Shown: positions 60,776 through 64,000 of the stretch, piece by piece
Position numbering within the stretch: position 1 is the first letter of the stretch
Layout: every line of letters starts with the position of its first letter
DNA from: Hyphomicrobium_B sp001006785
GTDB taxonomy: Bacteria > Pseudomonadota > Alphaproteobacteria > Rhizobiales > Hyphomicrobiaceae
DNA: 64,000 nucleotides
Assembly (NCBI RefSeq): GCF_001006785.1
Contig: NZ_CDHO01000002.1
Coordinates: forward strand, 930,001-994,000
Direction of reading: 5' to 3'
Notes under the pieces: model-generated
Database searches by the model: none
What the model was told of the DNA's origin: nothing
Seen by the model: only the letters and a program-made list of their open reading frames with translations
Made by a program: the position numbers and the translations under genes

Positions 60776-61776
60776 CGGCATTCGGTATACCCTGGGATCG
60801 CCGCATGTTTCTCCTGATCGCAGGACTGGCGTTGACGATCGCGGCGCTCGTCGGATTTCAGGTCGTCCGCAACCAGAACGTGGTCGATGCGGTCGCAGTC
60901 GTCGACATCACCGGCAGCATGAACACGCGCGACATGGGGAGCCCACCGGGTTCCGCGTCGCGACTGCAAGCGGCCCGTAACGCGCTGGTCGATCTCGTTC
61001 AAAGCGTGCCCTGCCAATCGCGTTTGGGCCTCGGTGTTTTCACCGAGCGCATTTCGTTCCTGCTCTTCAATCCCGTCGAGATCTGCAACAACTATGACGG
61101 TCTGGAAGACGCACTGTCGGAACTCGACTGGCGCATGGCCTGGCAGGGCGATAGCTATATCGCGAAGGGGCTCTATTCCGCGATCGACATCGCCTCGAGC
61201 CTCAAAGCCGATATCATTTTTCTAACGGATGGACAGGAAGCGCCGCCACTGCCGTTCACGGGCACGCCGCCGTTCGAAGGCAAGATCGGCGATGTCAAAG
61301 GGCTGGTCGTCGGGGTCGGTGGCACGGAGAAAGTCCCTATCCCGAAGTTCGACGATGAAGGCCGCCAATCAGGCGTTTATGGACCGAGTGACGTTCCGCA
61401 AGACAACCGCATCGGCGCCGCGCCGCCCGGAGCCGAAACGCGCGAAGGCTACAATCCCCGCAATGCTCCGTTCGGCGCGCCGCCAGAATCCGGCGAGGAA
61501 CATCTTTCGTCGGTAAAAACCGCGCACCTGACGGATCTCGCCGATAAAACCGGGCTGACATACGTCGAGCTTCAGAAATCCGGCGGCCTCGCGAATGAAC
61601 TGATGGCTTCGGCAAAAAAGCGCGTTGTGCCGACATCGATGAATATGGCGTACATCCCGGCCTCCCTCGCGCTTCTCTCGCTGATCCTTCTCTACGCGCT
61701 CTCGCTCATCGGCGATCCCCGGCTAACAAATCGTGCCCGTCTGGCGCGCCTGCTTTCCTCAAAATCTGGAGCTTAA
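60772..61776 (+). CDS. mxaL: MxaL, VWA-domain membrane protein
   Basis: 334 residues from the ATG at 60772 (ATGA overlap with mxaK). An N-terminal helix (FLLIAGLALTIAALVGFQVV) is followed by a VWA domain with MIDAS-like D45-I-T-G-S (VAVVDITGSMNTRD; Thr replaces the first Ser) and DIIFLTDGQEAP. Two C-terminal stretches form a helix (IPASLALLSLILLYALSLIG). It partners MxaC in the calcium-insertion machinery. The gap to mxaD is only 3 bases. Confidence 0.93.
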   Translation: MTAFGIPWDRRMFLLIAGLALTIAALVGFQVVRNQNVVDAVAVVDITGSMNTRDMGSPPGSASRLQAARNALVDLVQSVPCQSRLGLGVFTERISFLLFNPVEICNNYDGLEDALSELDWRMAWQGDSYIAKGLYSAIDIASSLKADIIFLTDGQEAPPLPFTGTPPFEGKIGDVKGLVVGVGGTEKVPIPKFDDEGRQSGVYGPSDVPQDNRIGAAPPGAETREGYNPRNAPFGAPPESGEEHLSSVKTAHLTDLADKTGLTYVELQKSGGLANELMASAKKRVVPTSMNMAYIPASLALLSLILLYALSLIGDPRLTNRARLARLLSSKSGA

Positions 61777-61779
61777 CGC

Positions 61780-62322
61780 ATGAATTTCGTTCCACCTCTC
61801 GTTGCTTCGCTTTTCGTCCTTGCGGCAAGCCTCAGCGCCGCCAGTGCGCACGGACCGACACCACAGAAGGCCGACGAAAAGATCTCCGTCGCGGCTCCGC
61901 CCGCAGCCGTGTGGGACGTAATCAAGGAATTCGCCGCAATCGGCGATTGGCACCCTGGTCTCGCGAAAGTCACCGCAGAAGGCGGCAACAAGGAAGGCGC
62001 GACGCGCACGCTGACGCTCAAGAGCGGTGGCGACCTCGTCGAAAGTCTCGACTCCTACAACGAGAAAGAGATGTCGATCGAATATCGCCTTCTGAAGGAG
62101 AACGTCGACGCGTTTCCGGTGAGCTTCTATTCGGATCAGATCTCGGTCCGTCCTGCGGACGGCGGCAGCGAGGTCGAGTGGACGTCGCGTTTCTATCGTG
62201 CCGACACGACGAATGAACCACCCGAGGACAAAAACGACGAAGCCGCAACCAAGGCGACAACCGACTTTTTCCAGGCGGGCCTCGCCGCGATCAAAGCGAA
62301 GGCGGAAGGCAAGGGCAAGTGA
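61780..62322 (+). CDS. mxaD: MxaD, periplasmic SRPBCC-fold protein
   Basis: 180 residues. A signal peptide (PPLVASLFVLAASLSAASA) precedes a polyketide-cyclase/START-like domain: ISVAAPPAAVWDVIKEFAAIGDWHPGL, EGATRTLTLKSGG, VEWTSRFYRAD. MxaD in Methylobacterium is reported to help the interaction between methanol dehydrogenase and cytochrome cL. The stop overlaps the GTG of the next gene. Confidence 0.93.
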   Translation: MNFVPPLVASLFVLAASLSAASAHGPTPQKADEKISVAAPPAAVWDVIKEFAAIGDWHPGLAKVTAEGGNKEGATRTLTLKSGGDLVESLDSYNEKEMSIEYRLLKENVDAFPVSFYSDQISVRPADGGSEVEWTSRFYRADTTNEPPEDKNDEAATKATTDFFQAGLAAIKAKAEGKGK

Positions 62323-63275
62323 TCGCCCGCGTCGTTGGCCTAGTGCTGGCGCTGACACTGGCTGCGGCTTCGGCAAACTCTGCCGAAGCGCAGCAGGCGG
62401 TGTACGTCCTCTGCCAAGATGCAGGCGTCCTTGCCGTCATCGATACTCAGGTCGATGAGATTTCCGCTCGCATCGAACTCTCGGGGAAACCCGCGTCATT
62501 CGCAATCGATGCGATGTCCGGCGACGCATTCGTCACCCAGCCCGAAACCGGCAAGATCGTCGTCGCCGATTTGAAGACACACGACGTGGTTCGCACGTTG
62601 GATATCGGCGGTCAGCCGTTCGGCATCGGCATCGATCACAGCGGCAAGCTCTACGTCGGAGACTGGAGCAAGGATCGCATCGCCGTCGTTGATCCGCTGT
62701 CAGGGGCAATTTCGAAGTCCATTCCGACGGGCCGATCGCCGGCACATCTGGTGATTTCCGAGGACGGCTCACGCCTCTTCGTTGCGAACCGCGAAGCCGA
62801 TTCCATTTCCGTCATCGACATGCGCAAGCAGGATGTGATCAAGGAAATCGGCGTTGGCCATGCTCCGTTTGCGCTGACGCTGACGTCGGACCAGACAAAG
62901 TTGATCGTCGCCAACGCACAGTCGGCGACGCTTTCGATCATCGACACATCCTCGCTTGCCGTCGTCTCCTCATCCGAGACGCGCAAAATGCCTTATGGCC
63001 TCGCCGTCACCAAAAGCGGTTCGCAGCTTCTCGTCGCGAACCAGGCAAGCGGAAGCGTTTCCGTTTTCGACGCAAGCACGCGGCAACTACGCGCCGAAAT
63101 CAAAGTCGGACGCTACCCCGAAGGACTGGCAGCCATCCAGGATGGGAATAAAGCCTATGTCGCAAACTGGTTTTCTGCGACCGTTTCGGTCATCGATCTC
63201 GCAACCAACACGGAGATCAAGCGCATCAAGACGCCAGACGGACCGCGCGTCGTACTCGCCTTTTCGCCGCGCTAG
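62319..63275 (+). CDS. YVTN-type seven-bladed beta-propeller protein of the mxa operon
   Basis: 318 residues from a GTG overlapping the mxaD stop. A signal peptide (VVGLVLALTLAAASANSAEA) precedes about seven repeats of the YVTN/YNCE type, e.g. KLYVGDWSKDRIAVVDPLSG, RLFVANREADSISVIDMRK, KLIVANAQSATLSIIDTSS and KAYVANWFSATVSVIDLAT. In Methylobacterium the gene after mxaD is mxaE; whether this is its counterpart cannot be settled here. Similar propellers occur near PQQ-dependent enzymes, possibly as assembly or electron-transfer helpers. The translational coupling argues for a role in methanol oxidation. Confidence 0.88.
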   Translation: MIARVVGLVLALTLAAASANSAEAQQAVYVLCQDAGVLAVIDTQVDEISARIELSGKPASFAIDAMSGDAFVTQPETGKIVVADLKTHDVVRTLDIGGQPFGIGIDHSGKLYVGDWSKDRIAVVDPLSGAISKSIPTGRSPAHLVISEDGSRLFVANREADSISVIDMRKQDVIKEIGVGHAPFALTLTSDQTKLIVANAQSATLSIIDTSSLAVVSSSETRKMPYGLAVTKSGSQLLVANQASGSVSVFDASTRQLRAEIKVGRYPEGLAAIQDGNKAYVANWFSATVSVIDLATNTEIKRIKTPDGPRVVLAFSPR

Positions 63276-63297
63276 ACACCGCTGCGGGTGGATTCTG

Positions 63298-64000
63298 ATG
63301 TTGGCGATGGCAACGAACGTTGGCTTCTCAGCGACATCGAAAGGCGCCGACGAGACGCCATGCGTGCCGACGAGCGTGCTGTACGAAATCGACCATCGCG
63401 ATAGAGGCAAGCTCGAAAAGATTCTCAATGACGCAAGCCGCGTTGCCAACAGCGAAGCCGTTCTTTGGCGGATCGACAAAGGCGGGGCACCGGCATCGTT
63501 CTTGTTCGGAACGGTTCATGTCATCGATAAGAACCTGCAGAGTCTGTCGCAAGCCACCCTTGCTGCGATCGACTCCTCGAAGGTCGTCGCCGTTGAAGCC
63601 GCCGAGACGTCGCGGTCCTCACTGACCAACGCGATGGCGCAAGCGCAGCCGTTGATGGTTTCGCGCGATCGCGAACTGCAACGCATTCTCGCCGACGATG
63701 AAATGGCGGTCGTCGAAAAAGTTCTTGCCGACGCCGGTTATCCGCCGCAGCTGGCGTTGGGCTTGAAGCCTTGGGCCGTCACGATGTTCCTGGCCGACTC
63801 GCGTTGTCAGCGACAGCTACAGGACCTCGGCATGAAGCCGATCGATACGCTCGTCATCGAAAGAGCGCAGGCGTTCGGCACGCGCATCGTCGGCCTGGAG
63901 ACGACGTTCGAGCAATATAGTTCGCTCGCATCTATCCCATCCGATTTGCAGGCGACTTGGTTGAAGGCGAGCATCGAGCTTCATCCTCGTGTCGATGACG
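63298..64000 (+). CDS. TraB/GumN-like protein (3' end cut by window)
   Basis: An open frame from the ATG at 63298 runs through the window end without a stop (234 codons seen). Family signs are LWRIDKGGAPASFLFGTVHV with the GT-H motif, KVVAVEAAET, and TLVIERAQAFGTRIVGLET further on, as in TraB/GumN (PF01963) proteins, which are thought to be membrane-linked peptidase-like enzymes. No signal peptide is evident from this start, so the true start may differ (63307 is another ATG). It begins 22 bases after the propeller gene, so it is likely the next gene of the mxa operon, at the place of mxaH in Methylobacterium. Confidence 0.8.
   Translation, partial: MLAMATNVGFSATSKGADETPCVPTSVLYEIDHRDRGKLEKILNDASRVANSEAVLWRIDKGGAPASFLFGTVHVIDKNLQSLSQATLAAIDSSKVVAVEAAETSRSSLTNAMAQAQPLMVSRDRELQRILADDEMAVVEKVLADAGYPPQLALGLKPWAVTMFLADSRCQRQLQDLGMKPIDTLVIERAQAFGTRIVGLETTFEQYSSLASIPSDLQATWLKASIELHPRVDD

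Noticed and set aside
1..64000. CRISPR array, insertion sequence, prophage, tRNA or rRNA
   Set aside because: No regularly spaced repeats, transposase or integrase motifs, or tRNA-like cloverleaf were noticed anywhere in the window.

Overview
The window looks like chromosomal DNA of a GC-rich methylotrophic alphaproteobacterium. The complete calcium-type methanol dehydrogenase cluster on the right (mxaFJGI, mxaRSACKLD and a divergent sensor/regulator pair), together with gene style and codon use, suggests a Hyphomicrobium-like member of the Hyphomicrobiales. This is inference from gene content, not a database match.

Left (1-16 kb): an exopolysaccharide locus. It has an asparagine-synthetase-like amidotransferase (cut by the window edge), an outer-membrane export lipoprotein (Wza type), a chain-length regulator/tyrosine kinase (Wzc type), four glycosyltransferase-type genes (GT4, GT2, WecG/TagA and a DUF6492-like protein), a membrane O-acyltransferase, an O-antigen ligase/polymerase, a secreted right-handed beta-helix protein and a Wzx-type flippase. 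The genes alternate in strand as short units rather than one operon. No initiating sugar-phosphate transferase and no exosortase lie in the window.

Centre (15.7-41.9 kb): a nonribosomal peptide/polyketide assembly line, NRPS (C-A-PCP-E-C-PCP), PKS (KS-AT-ACP-aminotransferase) and NRPS (C-A-PCP-C-A-PCP), read as one co-directional block. Beside it are an Sfp-type phosphopantetheinyl transferase and a coupled, internally duplicated Cys-rich protein of unknown function. Likely tailoring genes follow: a JmjC/cupin oxygenase, two alpha/beta-hydrolases with non-standard nucleophile elbows, an ATP-grasp ligase, an FAD/NAD(P) oxidoreductase and a methyltransferase. The predicted product is a short, possibly N-acylated peptide holding one D-residue and one beta-amino unit, then probably Ala/Gly and Gly. 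The synthetase has no thioesterase and one module lacks an adenylation domain. I do not recognise it as a described pathway, and it is the most interesting part of the window.

Right-centre (41.9-49 kb): an iron-uptake unit (AraC/PchR-type regulator, TonB-dependent siderophore receptor, PepSY membrane protein, small membrane protein), followed by three small secreted proteins (EF-hand, DUF3617-like, unknown).

Right (49-64 kb): methanol oxidation. A LuxR-type response regulator, a HisKA_3 sensor kinase and a lipoprotein read leftwards. mxaF, mxaJ, mxaG and mxaI read rightwards and end at a strong terminator. mxaR, S, A, C, K, L and D, a YVTN beta-propeller gene and a TraB/GumN-like gene cut by the window end then follow, most of them overlapping. 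MxaF carries the calcium-type active site (Asp303 with Ala305 in mature numbering), not the lanthanide XoxF type.
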